A DNA stretch of 64,000 nucleotides from Actinomycetes bacterium (GCA_029779645.1 JAKPAC010000005.1:124001-188000); one strand, 5' to 3'; shown: positions 52,548 through 62,826, counted from the first letter of the stretch. The notes: a model not told the origin generated them from the letters alone. Numbers and translations: made by a program.

Positions 52548-53621
52548 CTACGCCCGCAGCACCCCGTCGACCATCGCGATCACGTTCTCGGTGCCGGTGC
52601 GGGTGCCGATGGATGCCGCTGCCGCCGCCATCGCGTCGATCCGGGCCCGGTCCGCCAGCAGCGGCACCAGCGTCTCGCGCACCGCCGCGGGAGTGAACTC
52701 CGCGTCGTCGATGATGATCGCCGCCCCGGCCGCGACCGCGCCCGCGGCGTTGTGGCGCTGCTCGCCGTTGCCCACCGCATACGGCACGTAGACCGCGGGG
52801 ATCCCGAGCGCGCTGATCTCGCTCACGGTCGCCGCGCCGGAGCGCGAGACGATGACGTCGGCGATCGCGAACGCCAGGTCCATCCGGTCGACGTAGCGGC
52901 GCATGACGTAGCCGGGCACGCCCGGGTCGGCCAGTTCGGAGCGCTCCCCCGTCACGTGCACGAGCTGCCACCCGGCCGCGAGGATCGCGTCGTAGGCGCC
53001 GCCGAACGCCTCGTTCAGGCGCAGGGCGCCGAGCGAGCCGCCGAAGACGAGCAGCGTGGGGCGCGAGGCATCCAGCCCGAAGAACTCGGCGGCGCCCCCG
53101 CGCGTCGCCGCGCGATCGAGGTCGACGACCTCTCGCCGCAGCGGCATCCCCACGACCGTGGCGCCGCGCAGCGGGGTGCCGTCGAAGGCGGTGCCCACGG
53201 CGGCTGCGCCGCGCGCGCCGAGCACGTTCGCGAGGCCGGGCTTGGCGTTGGCCTCGTGCACGACGTACGGAATGCGCTCGCGACGCGCCGCGATGTAGGC
53301 GGGCGCCGAGGCGTAGCCGCCGAAGCCGATCACCACGTCGATGCCGCGCTCGCGGATGATCGCGCGCACCTGGCCGACGGCCCGCTGGAAGCGCGCCGGA
53401 AACCCGAGCGCCGCGCGGTTCGGACGCCGCGGAAAGGGCACCTTGTCGACGATGGCGAGCTCGTAGCCGCGCTCGGGCACCAGGCGCGCCTCGAGCCCCT
53501 CCTTGGTGCCGAGCACCAGCACGAGGTCTTCGGGGTCGCGCGCGCGAAGCCCGTCGGCGACGGCGAGCAGGGGGTTCACGTGTCCGGCGGTGCCGCCGCC
53601 GGCAAGCAGAAAGCGGGTCAC
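52548..53621 (-). CDS. murG: UDP-GlcNAc lipid I transferase MurG
   Basis: Peripheral glycosyltransferase that converts lipid I to lipid II. The 357 residues have the N-terminal glycine-rich LLAGGGTAGHVNP, then GFGGYASAPAYIAARRERIPYVVHEANAKPG, the donor-site GGSLGALRLN, and SRSGAATVSEISALGIPAVYVPY with the UDP-GlcNAc-binding Glu. GTG 53621 overlaps the ftsW TGA (GTGA). Its 3' end is convergent with the forward membrane gene at 52034-52513. Confidence 0.97.
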   Translation of the reverse strand: MTRFLLAGGGTAGHVNPLLAVADGLRARDPEDLVLVLGTKEGLEARLVPERGYELAIVDKVPFPRRPNRAALGFPARFQRAVGQVRAIIRERGIDVVIGFGGYASAPAYIAARRERIPYVVHEANAKPGLANVLGARGAAAVGTAFDGTPLRGATVVGMPLRREVVDLDRAATRGGAAEFFGLDASRPTLLVFGGSLGALRLNEAFGGAYDAILAAGWQLVHVTGERSELADPGVPGYVMRRYVDRMDLAFAIADVIVSRSGAATVSEISALGIPAVYVPYAVGNGEQRHNAAGAVAAGAAIIIDDAEFTPAAVRETLVPLLADRARIDAMAAAAASIGTRTGTENVIAMVDGVLRA

Positions 53622-54844
53622 CGACGCGCCACCATTTCTCGAGCAGGACGGGCCGGCGCCTCCACAGGCAGGGAGCGTGCGAACGCGAGCAGCACGCCCA
53701 CGGCGAGCAGCACCGAGATGAGCGAGGTGCCGCCGGCCGACATGAACGGCAGCGGCACGCCCAGCACGGGGAACACGCGCAGCACGACGCCGATGTTGAT
53801 GAGCGCCTGGCCCAGGATCCACACCGCGATCGAGCCCGCGACGATGCGCACGAACGGGTCGTCGGTGCGGCGGACGATGCGGAACGCGCCGACCGCGAAC
53901 AGCCCGAACAGGGCCAGCACCACGATGCAGCCGATCAGTCCGAGCTCCTCGCCGACGATGGCGAAGATGTAGTCGTTCGCCGCGGCGGGCAGCCAGTCGT
54001 ACTTCTCCTTGGAGTTGCCGAGACCGAGCCCGAAGATGCCCCCGCCAGCCAGCCCCCACACGCCGTGCAGCGGCTGGAAGCAGTCCTCCGCGTAGCAGGC
54101 GAGCGAGCCTGTGTCGAGAAAGCTCATGATCCGGCGCATGCGGTCGGGGCTCGTGATCGCCAGCGCCGCGACCGCGAGGATGCCCAGCGCCACCGGCACG
54201 ATGAACATGCGCAGGCGCACGCCGGCGAAGAACAGCGCCGAGAGCACGATGAGCACCAGGATCATGGCGGTGCCGAGGTCGCTGCCCGCCAGCACCGAGA
54301 GGATCGCGACGATCGCGACCGGCACGGTCGGGAAGAACAGGTGCTTCCACGAGGTGAGCAGCTCGTGCTTGCGGGCGAGGGTGAACCCCAGCCACAGGGC
54401 GAGCGCGAGCTTGAGCAGCTCGGAGGGCTGCAGGTTCATGCCCGCGACGTTGATCCAGTTGCGGTTTCCGCCGGATTCCACCCCGAGCGGCGTGAACACG
54501 AGCGCCTGCAGCGCGAGCGCGCCGAGCAGGGCGATCCACGCGATGCGCTTGAAGAATCGCACCGGGAAGCGGCTGACGATGAACATCGCCGGCACGGCGA
54601 TGATCGCGAAGGTGCCCTGCCGCAGCAGCGAGTCGTAGGCGCCCACGCCCGCGGCGGTGTCGTTCGCCGACGACGCCGACAGCACCATCACCAGGCCGAA
54701 CATCGTCAGCGCCAGCGTCGCGCCCGACAGCAGCAGAAACTCGGATGCCACGGGCTGGAAGCCGCGCCCGAGCGAGACTCGTGCGGCCCAGCCGGTGAGG
54801 CCGGGCTTCGGCTCATCGCCCGGGATGCGACCGTCCGTCGCCAT
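53618..54844 (-). CDS. ftsW: SEDS peptidoglycan polymerase FtsW
   Basis: Septal glycan polymerase partner of FtsI. The 408 residues give ten helices with WINVAGMNLQPSELLKLALALW, GSDLGTAMILVLI, the large external loop SLACYAEDCFQPLHGVWGLAGGGIFGLGLG with Cys pair and the catalytic-region PAAANDYIFAIVGEELGLIG, plus GVPLPFMSAGGTSLIS. ATG 54844 with GGGGGAG upstream; its first 32 bases overlap the 3' end of murD. Confidence 0.96.
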   Translation of the reverse strand: MATDGRIPGDEPKPGLTGWAARVSLGRGFQPVASEFLLLSGATLALTMFGLVMVLSASSANDTAAGVGAYDSLLRQGTFAIIAVPAMFIVSRFPVRFFKRIAWIALLGALALQALVFTPLGVESGGNRNWINVAGMNLQPSELLKLALALWLGFTLARKHELLTSWKHLFFPTVPVAIVAILSVLAGSDLGTAMILVLIVLSALFFAGVRLRMFIVPVALGILAVAALAITSPDRMRRIMSFLDTGSLACYAEDCFQPLHGVWGLAGGGIFGLGLGNSKEKYDWLPAAANDYIFAIVGEELGLIGCIVVLALFGLFAVGAFRIVRRTDDPFVRIVAGSIAVWILGQALINIGVVLRVFPVLGVPLPFMSAGGTSLISVLLAVGVLLAFARSLPVEAPARPAREMVARR

Positions 54845-56363
54845 CGGCTCCCCCTGACTCGTTGACCATCTGCTGCACTGCCTCGGCGAAGAGGCGGCCA
54901 CGGGCGGAGTAGCTCTCGAACTGATCGAACGATGCAGCCGCCGGCGCCAGCAGCACCGTGTCGCCGGGCCGGGCGGCGCCGCGCGCCAGCTCGACCACTC
55001 GCGCCATGACATCCCCAGTCTGATCGTGTGCGACCTCGAGGACCGGCACCCCGGGCGCGTGTCGTTCGAATGCCGCGAGCACCGCGGCGCGGTCGACGCC
55101 GATCACGATTGCCGCGCGGATGCGGCTCGCGCGGGCGGCGACGAGCTCAGAGATGTCGACGCCCTTGAGCAGGCCGCCGACCACCCAGACGACGTCGCCG
55201 AACGAGGCGAGCGAGGCGTCGGCCGCGTGCGGGTTGGTGGCCTTCGAGTCATCGACCCAGGCCACCCCGCCCACGGTCGCGACCAGCTCGATGCGGTGGC
55301 GATCGAGGCGGAAGTGCGCGAGCGCCGCATGGATCGCCTCGGGCTCGACGCCCAGGGAGCGGGCCAGGGCCGACGCGGCCAGGATGTTCGCGACCATGTG
55401 CGGCGCGCCGAGACCGGCGGCGGCGAGCTCGGCCACGGTCGCCAGCTCGAGCGCCGAGTGGCGGCGGTCGTCGTGGAAGGCTCGGTCGACGAGGATGCCC
55501 TCGACCACGCCCAGATCGCTCGGGCCGGGCACGCCGAGGTCGAACCCCACGGCACGCGCGCCCGCGACGACGTCCGCGTCCTCGACCATGGTGCGGGTCG
55601 CGATGTCGGCCTTGTTGTAGACGCAGGCGATGCGGGTGTTGTCGTAGACGTGGGCCTTCGCGTCGCGGTACGCCTCGAACGAGCCGTGCCACTCCAGGTG
55701 GTCGTCGGCGAGGTTGAGGCACACGCTGGCGTGCGGCGAGACCGGCTGCGGGCCGGCCTGCAGCCCGAGGTACCAGAGCTGGTGGCTCGAGAGCTCGACC
55801 ACGAGCACGTCGAAGCCGGCCGGGTCGCGCACCGCGTCGAGGACGGGCACGCCGATGTTGCCGCACGGCGCGGCCCGCAGGCCTCCGGCGCGCAGCAGGT
55901 GCGCGGTGAGCTGGGTCGTGGTGGTCTTGCCGTTGGTGCCCGTGATGAGCACCCAGCGCGCGGGGTCGCCCGCGGCATCCACGACCTTGTCGCGCACGCG
56001 CCAGGCGAGCTCGATGTCGCCCCAGAGGGGGATCGCCTGCGCGCGCACCCATTGGATGAGGGGATGCGCCGGGGCGAAGCCGGGCGAGGCGATGACCAGC
56101 TCGGGTTCGTGGGCCACGACCGCCGCGGGCACGGGGCCGTCGAGCGGGCCGGTCCACAGCTGCGCGCCGATGAGCGGCAGCAGGCGAGCGTACTCCTCGT
56201 CGGCGCGCTCCGAGACCACGAGCACCGAGGCGCCGAGCTCGGCCAGCGTGTCGGCCACCGAGAAGCCGGTGACCGAGAGCCCGAGCACGACGACGCGCAG
56301 GCCGCGCCAGTCGGCGTGCCAGCTGTGCAGCGCGTCGAGGCGGGCGGCGGACGCCTCGCTCAT
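54813..56363 (-). CDS. murD: UDP-MurNAc-L-Ala D-glutamate ligase
   Basis: Adds D-Glu to UDP-MurNAc-L-Ala. The 516 residues contain VVVLGLSVTGFSVADTL, the P-loop LITGTNGKTTTTQL, the Mur acid motif NLADDHLEWHGSF, carbamylated-lysine region RTMVEDADVVAG and VAWVDDSKATNPHAA. The length is at the long end. ATG 56363 overlaps the mraY TGA (ATGA). Its end overlaps the ftsW start. Confidence 0.96.
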   Translation of the reverse strand: MSEASAARLDALHSWHADWRGLRVVVLGLSVTGFSVADTLAELGASVLVVSERADEEYARLLPLIGAQLWTGPLDGPVPAAVVAHEPELVIASPGFAPAHPLIQWVRAQAIPLWGDIELAWRVRDKVVDAAGDPARWVLITGTNGKTTTTQLTAHLLRAGGLRAAPCGNIGVPVLDAVRDPAGFDVLVVELSSHQLWYLGLQAGPQPVSPHASVCLNLADDHLEWHGSFEAYRDAKAHVYDNTRIACVYNKADIATRTMVEDADVVAGARAVGFDLGVPGPSDLGVVEGILVDRAFHDDRRHSALELATVAELAAAGLGAPHMVANILAASALARSLGVEPEAIHAALAHFRLDRHRIELVATVGGVAWVDDSKATNPHAADASLASFGDVVWVVGGLLKGVDISELVAARASRIRAAIVIGVDRAAVLAAFERHAPGVPVLEVAHDQTGDVMARVVELARGAARPGDTVLLAPAAASFDQFESYSARGRLFAEAVQQMVNESGGADGDGRSHPGR

Positions 56364-57469
56364 GACTGCGCGAGCCACTCGACGTAGAACAGGCCGACGC
56401 CCGACACGGCAAGGATGCCCGCGATGATCCAGAACCGCACGACGATCGTGACCTCGGACCAGCCGCGCATCTCGAGGTGGTGGTGCAGGGGGCTCATCAG
56501 GAACAGCCGCTTGCCGCGGGTGAGCTTGAAGTACAGCCGCTGCAGGATCACCGAGCCCGAGGCGATCACGTAGATGCCGCCGACGAGGATCATGAGCAGC
56601 TCGGTGTGCGTGAGGATCGCCATCGCGGCGAGCACGCCGCCGATCGCCATCGAGCCCACATCGCCCATGAAGATCCGGGCCTTGGAGGTGTTCCACCACA
56701 GGAAGCCGACGAGCGCGCCGATGAAGGCCGCCGAGATGATCGCCAGGTCGAACGGGTCGCGGGTCTCGTAGCAGCCCGGCTGCAGCGGGGCGGCGATCCC
56801 GTCGCCGTTGCAGACCTGGTTGAACTGCCAGAACGCGATCAGGCTGTACGCGCCGATCACGAAGATGCCGGCCCCGGCGGCGAGGCCGTCGAGCCCGTCG
56901 GAGACGTTCACGCTGTTCGAGGCGGCGACGCCGATCAGCGTGACCCACAGCAGGTAGAGGATCCAGCCGATGATCGCGCCGAACGCGAACAGCGAGAGAA
57001 ACTGGATGTCGCGAAACAGCGAGATGTACCCGGATGCCGGGGTCTGGCCCCACTCGTTGGGGAACATCAGCGCGGTGATGCCGAAGGGCACGGCCACGAG
57101 CACCTGGCCGAGCACCTTGCGCCAGCCGGTGAGGCCGAGGCTGCGCTGCTGGCGGACCTTCATGAAGTCGTCGATGAAGCCGACGACGCCGAACCCGACC
57201 ATCATCCAGATGACGAGCCATCCCGAGATCGTCGGGGGGTTGTTGCCGACATAGCAGCCGATGAGGTAGCCGACGACCGCGCCGACGATGAAGATCGTGC
57301 CGCCCATGGTCGGCGTGCCGCGCTTGGCGCTGTGGCTCGGGTTGTGGATGTTCTCGGGGGTGCGGATGACCTGCCCCCAGCCCCACCGCTCGAACAGTCG
57401 GATGAACACCGGGGTGAGAAAGAGGGTGAAGGCGAGGGATACCCCGGCCGCAACGAGTAGCGATCTCAC
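56360..57469 (-). CDS. mraY: phospho-MurNAc-pentapeptide transferase
   Basis: Integral membrane enzyme that loads phospho-MurNAc-pentapeptide onto undecaprenyl phosphate to form lipid I. The 369 residues have ten helices; active-site motifs are GFIDDFMKV (two Asp), NVSDGLDGLA and FMGDVGSMAIGG, and SPLHHHLEMRGWSE is the HHH loop. GTG 57469 overlaps the murF TGA (GTGA). Central in the dcw cluster. Confidence 0.97.
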   Translation of the reverse strand: MRSLLVAAGVSLAFTLFLTPVFIRLFERWGWGQVIRTPENIHNPSHSAKRGTPTMGGTIFIVGAVVGYLIGCYVGNNPPTISGWLVIWMMVGFGVVGFIDDFMKVRQQRSLGLTGWRKVLGQVLVAVPFGITALMFPNEWGQTPASGYISLFRDIQFLSLFAFGAIIGWILYLLWVTLIGVAASNSVNVSDGLDGLAAGAGIFVIGAYSLIAFWQFNQVCNGDGIAAPLQPGCYETRDPFDLAIISAAFIGALVGFLWWNTSKARIFMGDVGSMAIGGVLAAMAILTHTELLMILVGGIYVIASGSVILQRLYFKLTRGKRLFLMSPLHHHLEMRGWSEVTIVVRFWIIAGILAVSGVGLFYVEWLAQS

Positions 57470-58893
57470 GAGAAGTATTGTCCCAGACGGTCACCCAGAA
57501 AGCGCAGGCCCGCCGAGTTCGACGATTTCACGAGCACGACATCGCCGTCGGCGAGCTCGGCGGTGAGCGCGTCGAACGCCTCGTCGGCGGTGGCGTAGAA
57601 GACCGCCTCGCCGTCCCATGAGCCCTGGGCGATGGCCTCCAGGAAGAGGCGACGCGCGTCCGCGCCGATCACGACGATGCGCTTGACGCCCAGCCGCACG
57701 GCGAGCACCGCGATCCGGTCGTGCTCTTCGTCGGCGAACTCGCCGAGCTCGCTCATGGCGCCGAGCACCGCGACGGTGCGCTGATCCGGGGTCGTGATCT
57801 GCGCGAGGGTGCGCAGCGCGGCAGCCATCGAATCCGGGCTCGCGTTGTAGGCGTCGTTGATGATGCGCACGCGCGCCGAGCCCATGGGCTGCATGCGCCA
57901 GCGCTCGGCGATCTCGACGCGCTCGAGCGCCTCGACGCAGCGCGCGAGCGAGATACCGAGCGCGGTTGCGACGGCGATCGCCGCGAGGGCGTTCGCGACG
58001 TGGTGCTCGCCGAGCACACGGAGGAACACGCGGGCGACCTCGCCGTCGACCGTGACCGTGAACGAGGTGCCGGTCGCGGTCGCGGCGATGTCATCGGCCC
58101 GCACATCGGCGTCCTCCCCCGTGCCGAACCAGCGCACGCGGGCGTCCTTCGCGCGCGCGATCGGGGCCATGCCGGCCACGCGGGAGTCGTCGGCGTTGAG
58201 CACGGCGAGCCCGCCGGGGCGCAGCGCCTCGATCAGCTCGGCCTTGGTGCGCACGGTCTGCTCGATGCCGCCGAAGCCTCCGGCGTGGGCCATGCCCACC
58301 ATGAGCACCACCGCGACGTCCGGGCGGGCCATGGCGGCCAGGCGCGCGATCTCGCCGGGCGCCGCCGCGCCGAACTCGCTGATCAGGTAGCGGGTGTCCT
58401 CGTCGATCCGCAGCATCGTGAGCGGGGCGCCAACCTCGTTGTTGAAGGATGCTTCGGGCGCCACCGTCGGGCCGTCGCCCTCGAGCATGCGCGCCAGCAG
58501 GTTCTTGGTCGTGGTCTTGCCGTTCGAGCCGGTGATGCCCACGGCGGTGAGTCCGCCCGCGGCGTGCACGCGCGCCACCACGTGCGTGGCGAGTGCGCCG
58601 AGGGCGGCGACGGCATCGGCCACGACGAGCTGCGAGATGTCGCCGCCGAGGGCTGCGGCATCCAACTCGCGCTCGACGATCGCGAGGCGCGCGCCGCCGC
58701 GGACGGCGGCGGGGACGAACAGGTGCCCGTCGGTGGTCTCGCCGGGCTTCGCGACGAAGATGCCGCCCGCCTGGATGCGCCGGGAGTCGGTCTCGACGGC
58801 GCCCGTGAGCACGGTCGCGCCGGTGTCGACGCCCCCGAGCACGAGGGTTCCGTCGACCGCTTCGGCGATGTCTGAGAGTGACAGCGCGATCAT
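57466..58893 (-). CDS. murF: UDP-MurNAc-tripeptide D-Ala-D-Ala ligase
   Basis: Adds D-Ala-D-Ala to the UDP-MurNAc-tripeptide. The 475 residues have the P-loop GITGSNGKTTTKNLL, then EASFNNEVGAPLTMLR, the Glu-rich SEFGAAAPGEIARL, GMAHAGGFGGIEQTVRTKAEL and NDAYNASPDSM, the MurF set. ATG 58893 has GAAAGG upstream. No murE is found between ftsI and murF, although most clusters have it there. Confidence 0.97.
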   Translation of the reverse strand: MIALSLSDIAEAVDGTLVLGGVDTGATVLTGAVETDSRRIQAGGIFVAKPGETTDGHLFVPAAVRGGARLAIVERELDAAALGGDISQLVVADAVAALGALATHVVARVHAAGGLTAVGITGSNGKTTTKNLLARMLEGDGPTVAPEASFNNEVGAPLTMLRIDEDTRYLISEFGAAAPGEIARLAAMARPDVAVVLMVGMAHAGGFGGIEQTVRTKAELIEALRPGGLAVLNADDSRVAGMAPIARAKDARVRWFGTGEDADVRADDIAATATGTSFTVTVDGEVARVFLRVLGEHHVANALAAIAVATALGISLARCVEALERVEIAERWRMQPMGSARVRIINDAYNASPDSMAAALRTLAQITTPDQRTVAVLGAMSELGEFADEEHDRIAVLAVRLGVKRIVVIGADARRLFLEAIAQGSWDGEAVFYATADEAFDALTAELADGDVVLVKSSNSAGLRFLGDRLGQYFS

Positions 58894-58912
58894 GGCAGCC
58901 TTTCGCGGTGCG

Positions 58913-60697
58913 CTACTGGTAGCGCGGGAGAAGTGGGGTCTCTGACGAGGAGGGCAACACGCGATAGGTCTTGAGCACCTGCGTCATCGCCTTCTGAAAA
59001 GCGGGAGCGGTCGCCGCAGACGAGCGTATCGCAGTCGGCTCCTCGAGGGTCACGACGACCACGTACTTCGGGTCGTCGGCGGGGGCGAATCCCGCGAGCG
59101 ACGTGAAGTACACGCCGGCCTTGTAGCCGCCGCCCGGGGCCGGCACCTCGGCGGTGCCGGTCTTGGCCGCGACGCGGTAGCCGGGAATGGCGAGCGCCTT
59201 CTGCAGCTGGCCCTGGGCCATCACGTTCTCGACCATCAGCGCGGTGTCGTTCGCCACGTCCTCGCGCAGGATCTGCTGGGGCTCGGGCAGCTCAGGCTCG
59301 ATGACGGTGCCGTCGGGCGTGGTGCACGACTCGATGAGCCGGATCGGCATCTTCAGCCCGCCGTTGGCGATGGCCTGATAGGCGCCGGCGACCTGCGGGG
59401 CCGTGACCGTGAAGGCCTGACCGAAGGTCGTCGAGTAGCGCGTCTGGTTATCCCACTTCTCGACCGGGTGCAGCGTGCCGCTCGCCTCGCCGAGGAAGCC
59501 GACGGCGGTCGGCGCGCCCACGCCGAAGCGCTCGAGGTATTCGTGCCGCACCGCGGGCTCGACCATGTCGCCGAACATGCTGAGCGCGACGTTCGACGAG
59601 TCGACGAGCGCGCCGGTGAGCGTGTAGTTGGTGAGCGGGTGACCGACGGCGTCATTGATGCGCGCGCCATTCGGGAACGTGTGCGAGCTGGGCGCCTGCA
59701 CCGTCGAGTTCGGCGTCGCCGAGCCGCCGTCCATGATGCTCGCGGCCGTGACCGCCTTGAACGTCGAGCCGGGCTCGAAGGAGTGCCGGAAGATGCGGCT
59801 GCCGCGGTCGTCTGGGGCCGCGCCGTCGACGTTGTTCGGATCGACGGTCGGGTACTCGGCGGCGGCGCGGATCTTGCCGGTCTCGACCTCGACGACCGTC
59901 ACCGTGCCGCTGAGGGCGCGCATGTTCTGCGTCTCCTCGGCGATGAGCTGCTGCAGGTACCACTGCAGGTCGCGGTTGATCGTCAGCTGCAGGGTGCCGC
60001 CGTCGACGGCGGGCTCGGTGGTGACCGTGCCGGGGATCGTCTCGCCGTTGTTGCCCCGCTCGAAGCGCTCGCGCCCGTCGCTGGCCGCGAGGCACGAATC
60101 CATGCTCAGCTCGAGCCCCTCCTGCGGGGTGTTCTCCGCGCCGACGAACCCGACCAGGTTGCCCGCGACCGCGCCGTCGGGGTACGAGCGGTCGGGATGC
60201 CGGGTGAAGAACATGAACGGCACGCGCAGGTCGGCGAGCGCCCGGTACTGATCGACGTCGAGACCCTTCTTCAGCTGCGCCCAGCGCGCCTCGGGGTTCA
60301 CCGCGAGGGCGTTCGCGACGATCGCCTGCACCTCCTCCGGGCTCTGCCCGGTGATCGCGCCGATCTCGGCCGCGACGTCTTCCCACGGCACCTTCACGAC
60401 CTCGCCGTCAGGCCCCTTGCGCTTGATCTCGGCGACGAGGCTCGGGTCGAGCTCGGCGTCGTAGAGCACGGTGCTGCCGGCGAGCACCGCCCCGTTCTGG
60501 TCGACGATCGAGCCGCGCTCGCCCCACAGCACGCGCGAGCTCGCGAAGCCGAGGTTCATCGAGTCGGCCCGGTGCTCGTCGGCGTTCACGACCTGGATGT
60601 CGACCAGGCGGATGACGAAGGCGGCGAGCACGGCGAGCACGAGCATCAGCGCCACCGCGCTGCGTCGCCGTGGGGTGCGTTCGCTGGTGCTGGTCAT
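58913..60697 (-). CDS. ftsI: septal peptidoglycan transpeptidase FtsI (PBP3)
   Basis: Class B penicillin-binding protein, septal transpeptidase. The 594 residues have a short cytoplasmic end, one membrane helix (about 15-35), a pedestal domain, and the transpeptidase domain with the Ser-x-x-Lys motif STFK (Ser311-Lys314), SSN (367-369) and KTGT (512-515), all intact. Cysteines at 202 and 458 may form a disulfide. ATG 60697 follows the ftsL-like stop by 9 bases with AGGACG upstream. Confidence 0.97.
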   Translation of the reverse strand: MTSTSERTPRRRSAVALMLVLAVLAAFVIRLVDIQVVNADEHRADSMNLGFASSRVLWGERGSIVDQNGAVLAGSTVLYDAELDPSLVAEIKRKGPDGEVVKVPWEDVAAEIGAITGQSPEEVQAIVANALAVNPEARWAQLKKGLDVDQYRALADLRVPFMFFTRHPDRSYPDGAVAGNLVGFVGAENTPQEGLELSMDSCLAASDGRERFERGNNGETIPGTVTTEPAVDGGTLQLTINRDLQWYLQQLIAEETQNMRALSGTVTVVEVETGKIRAAAEYPTVDPNNVDGAAPDDRGSRIFRHSFEPGSTFKAVTAASIMDGGSATPNSTVQAPSSHTFPNGARINDAVGHPLTNYTLTGALVDSSNVALSMFGDMVEPAVRHEYLERFGVGAPTAVGFLGEASGTLHPVEKWDNQTRYSTTFGQAFTVTAPQVAGAYQAIANGGLKMPIRLIESCTTPDGTVIEPELPEPQQILREDVANDTALMVENVMAQGQLQKALAIPGYRVAAKTGTAEVPAPGGGYKAGVYFTSLAGFAPADDPKYVVVVTLEEPTAIRSSAATAPAFQKAMTQVLKTYRVLPSSSETPLLPRYQ

Positions 60698-60706
60698 CGT
60701 CCTGCG

Positions 60707-61303
60707 CTATCTGGTCGTCGGGGTGGGGAGGCCGTCGGCGAGCGGCTGCGGCAGGCCCGGCACGCCGGCCTCGGGGTCCGCCTCGGCGGCGACGGGCGCG
60801 CCCGCGATGGTGGCATCCGGCGCCGTCACGAGCGGGGTCTGCGCGACGAGCGCGTTCGGCACCGAGCCACGGCCGATGGCGTCCACCGTCGAGAGCCACC
60901 CTGCGGCCTCGCCGCTGCCGAGCACCGCGCCGTCGCTCAGGCGCAGGTACGTCGGCGACTGGTTGATGACCATGCCGAGCGATGCGGCGTTCGCCGCGAG
61001 ATACTGCGGCGAGCTCAGTCCCACGACGGCGTCCGAGAGCGACTGCTGCTGCCAGCCGAGCTCGCGCACCTGCTGCTGCAGCGCGGCCTCCTCGTAGACC
61101 CCCTGGGTGGTCGCGATCGAGAGCACGACCTGGGCTGCGCCGATCGCGAGCGCGCCGGCGACGGCGACGAGCGCGTACGCGAAGCGCGGGCGGCGGCGCA
61201 CCTGGGCGACCGCGTGCAGGTGGCGACGCGGTGCGGGCTGATCGAGATCCAGATCAAGGTCGATGGATGCCGCGGACCCGTCCGCGCGCACGGCTGCACT
61301 CAC
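60707..61303 (-). CDS. ftsL: FtsL-like divisome protein
   Basis: A bitopic protein in the ftsL position between rsmH and ftsI. The 198 residues have a basic N-terminus, one membrane helix (about 41-63) and a short coiled coil (about 70-95, [19 protein letters not shown]), the FtsL layout. A Pro/Ala-rich external tail of about 80 residues is much longer than in typical FtsL. FtsL sequences are poorly conserved, so this rests on topology and position. GTG 61303 overlaps the rsmH TGA. Confidence 0.8.
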   Translation of the reverse strand: MSAAVRADGSAASIDLDLDLDQPAPRRHLHAVAQVRRRPRFAYALVAVAGALAIGAAQVVLSIATTQGVYEEAALQQQVRELGWQQQSLSDAVVGLSSPQYLAANAASLGMVINQSPTYLRLSDGAVLGSGEAAGWLSTVDAIGRGSVPNALVAQTPLVTAPDATIAGAPVAAEADPEAGVPGLPQPLADGLPTPTTR

Positions 61304-62289
61304 TGCTCACCTCGCTGTCGACGACGTGGCGCGGGCGCGGCCTCGCGCACGCGTTCTGCGGCTCGCAGCCGCACGGGGATCGCCCGCGAGTTGCGGGCAC
61401 GTTCTTCTTCGTCCGCCAGCTCGGCGCCCTTGACCAGCAGGCGGAAGCGCGGGGCGTGCTCGGGCAGCTCGACCGGCAGCCCGGCCGGAGCCGTCGAGGC
61501 GATCGCCCGCGCGAAGTCCTGCTTGACCAGGCGGTCCTCGAGCGACTGATACGACATCACGACGATGCGCCCGCCGACGCGCAGGAGGTCCATGCCGGCC
61601 GGGATCGCAGCATCCAGCGCCGCCAGCTCGCCGTTGACCTCGATGCGCAGAGCCTGGAAGACACGCTTGGCGGGGTGCCCCTGCCCGAGCAGGGCGCCAG
61701 GCGTGGCCGCCGTGAGCACGCGCACGAGGTGCGCCGAGGTGGTGATCGGCGCGGTGGCGCGCTCGGCGATGATGGCGCGCGCGTAGCGGCCGGCGAGCTT
61801 CTCGTCGCCGTAGCGCTCGAAGATGCGTCGCAGCTCGCCCTCGCTGAACGCCGCGAGCACATCGGCCGCGGTGGGACCGGTGGTCGGGTCCATGCGCATG
61901 TCGAGCGGCGCGTCCTGCGCGTAGGCGAAACCGCGCTCGGCGCGGTCGAGCTGGAGGGAGGAGACGCCGAGGTCGAAGAGGATGCCGTCGACCTCGTCGA
62001 AGCCGGCCCCCGCCACCGCCTCGGCGATCCCGTCGTACACCGTGTGCACGAGGGTGATCCGATCCGCGAAGCGCGCGAGCCGCTCCCCCGCGATCGCGAG
62101 CGCCTCGGGGTCGCGATCGAGGCCGATCAGGTGCAGCGCGGGAAAGCGCTCGAGAAACGCCTCACTGTGGCCGCCCATGCCGAGCGTGGCGTCGACGAGC
62201 ACCGCGCCCTCGGCGGTGAGGGCGGGCGCGAGCAGCTCGACGCAGCGTTCGAGCAGGACGGGCGTGTGGATTCTGCGGAGGTCTTCCAT
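61300..62289 (-). CDS. rsmH: 16S rRNA m4C1402 methyltransferase
   Basis: Methylates N4 of C1402 in 16S rRNA. The 329 residues have the SAM motif [43 protein letters not shown] and [18 protein letters not shown], plus the HTPVLLER opening. ATG 62289 with AGAGAACC upstream. It is separated from mraZ by 105 bases that contain a long-range inverted repeat. Confidence 0.97.
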   Translation of the reverse strand: MEDLRRIHTPVLLERCVELLAPALTAEGAVLVDATLGMGGHSEAFLERFPALHLIGLDRDPEALAIAGERLARFADRITLVHTVYDGIAEAVAGAGFDEVDGILFDLGVSSLQLDRAERGFAYAQDAPLDMRMDPTTGPTAADVLAAFSEGELRRIFERYGDEKLAGRYARAIIAERATAPITTSAHLVRVLTAATPGALLGQGHPAKRVFQALRIEVNGELAALDAAIPAGMDLLRVGGRIVVMSYQSLEDRLVKQDFARAIASTAPAGLPVELPEHAPRFRLLVKGAELADEEERARNSRAIPVRLRAAERVREAAPAPRRRQRGEQ

Positions 62290-62306
62290 GGTTCTCTCGG
62301 GTCGAG

Positions 62307-62393
62307 CCGTGTGTCTCGATCCCCATCCGCTTTCCTACCTGCAGCCGGGGAAGTGGCGTCAGGGCGTGAGCGGCTGGGAGTCGCGACACACGG
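62307..62393 (-). repeat. long-range inverted repeat upstream of rsmH
   Basis: CCGTGTGTC (62307-62315) and GACACACGG (62385-62393) could pair around a 69-base loop. The arm CGAGACACACG is also found in the element at 63135-63204. Confidence 0.4.
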
Positions 62394-62394
62394 G

Positions 62395-62826
62395 TCAGAA
62401 CAGGCCCGGGATCACCTCCTCCTGCATCTCGGAGTAGCCGCTCTCGGCGGCCGCCAGGTAGGTGTTCCAGGCTTCGGCATCCCAGATCTCGGCGTGGCTG
62501 CCGGCGCCGATCACGACGAGCTCGCGGTCGAGGCCGGCGTAGCCGCGCAGCGGCGCGGGGATGGTGATGCGGTTCTGCGTGTCGGGGAGCTCGGAGCTCG
62601 CACCCGAGAGAAACACGCGCATGAAGTCGCGCGCCTGCCGGTTCGACAGCGGCGCCTGACGGATGCGCTCGTGCACCTGATCGAACTCGGCGGTGCTGAA
62701 GACGTACAGGCAGTTCTCCTGCCCGCGGGTGACGACCATGCCCCCCGCGAGCTCCTCGCGGAACTTCGCGGGCAGGATGACGCGGCCCTTGTCATCGAGC
62801 TTGGGAGTGTACGTGCCCAGCATCAT
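62395..62826 (-). CDS. mraZ: transcriptional regulator MraZ
   Basis: DNA-binding repressor of its own dcw operon and first gene of the cluster. The 143 residues are two SpoVT/AbrB-like repeats: [22 protein letters not shown] and the second [23 protein letters not shown]. The frame opens Met-Met; ATG 62826 gives the usual 143-residue length, and a GGGGGGAC ribosome site lies upstream. The MraZ operator is directly upstream at 62863-62887. Confidence 0.97.
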   Translation of the reverse strand: MMLGTYTPKLDDKGRVILPAKFREELAGGMVVTRGQENCLYVFSTAEFDQVHERIRQAPLSNRQARDFMRVFLSGASSELPDTQNRITIPAPLRGYAGLDRELVVIGAGSHAEIWDAEAWNTYLAAAESGYSEMQEEVIPGLF

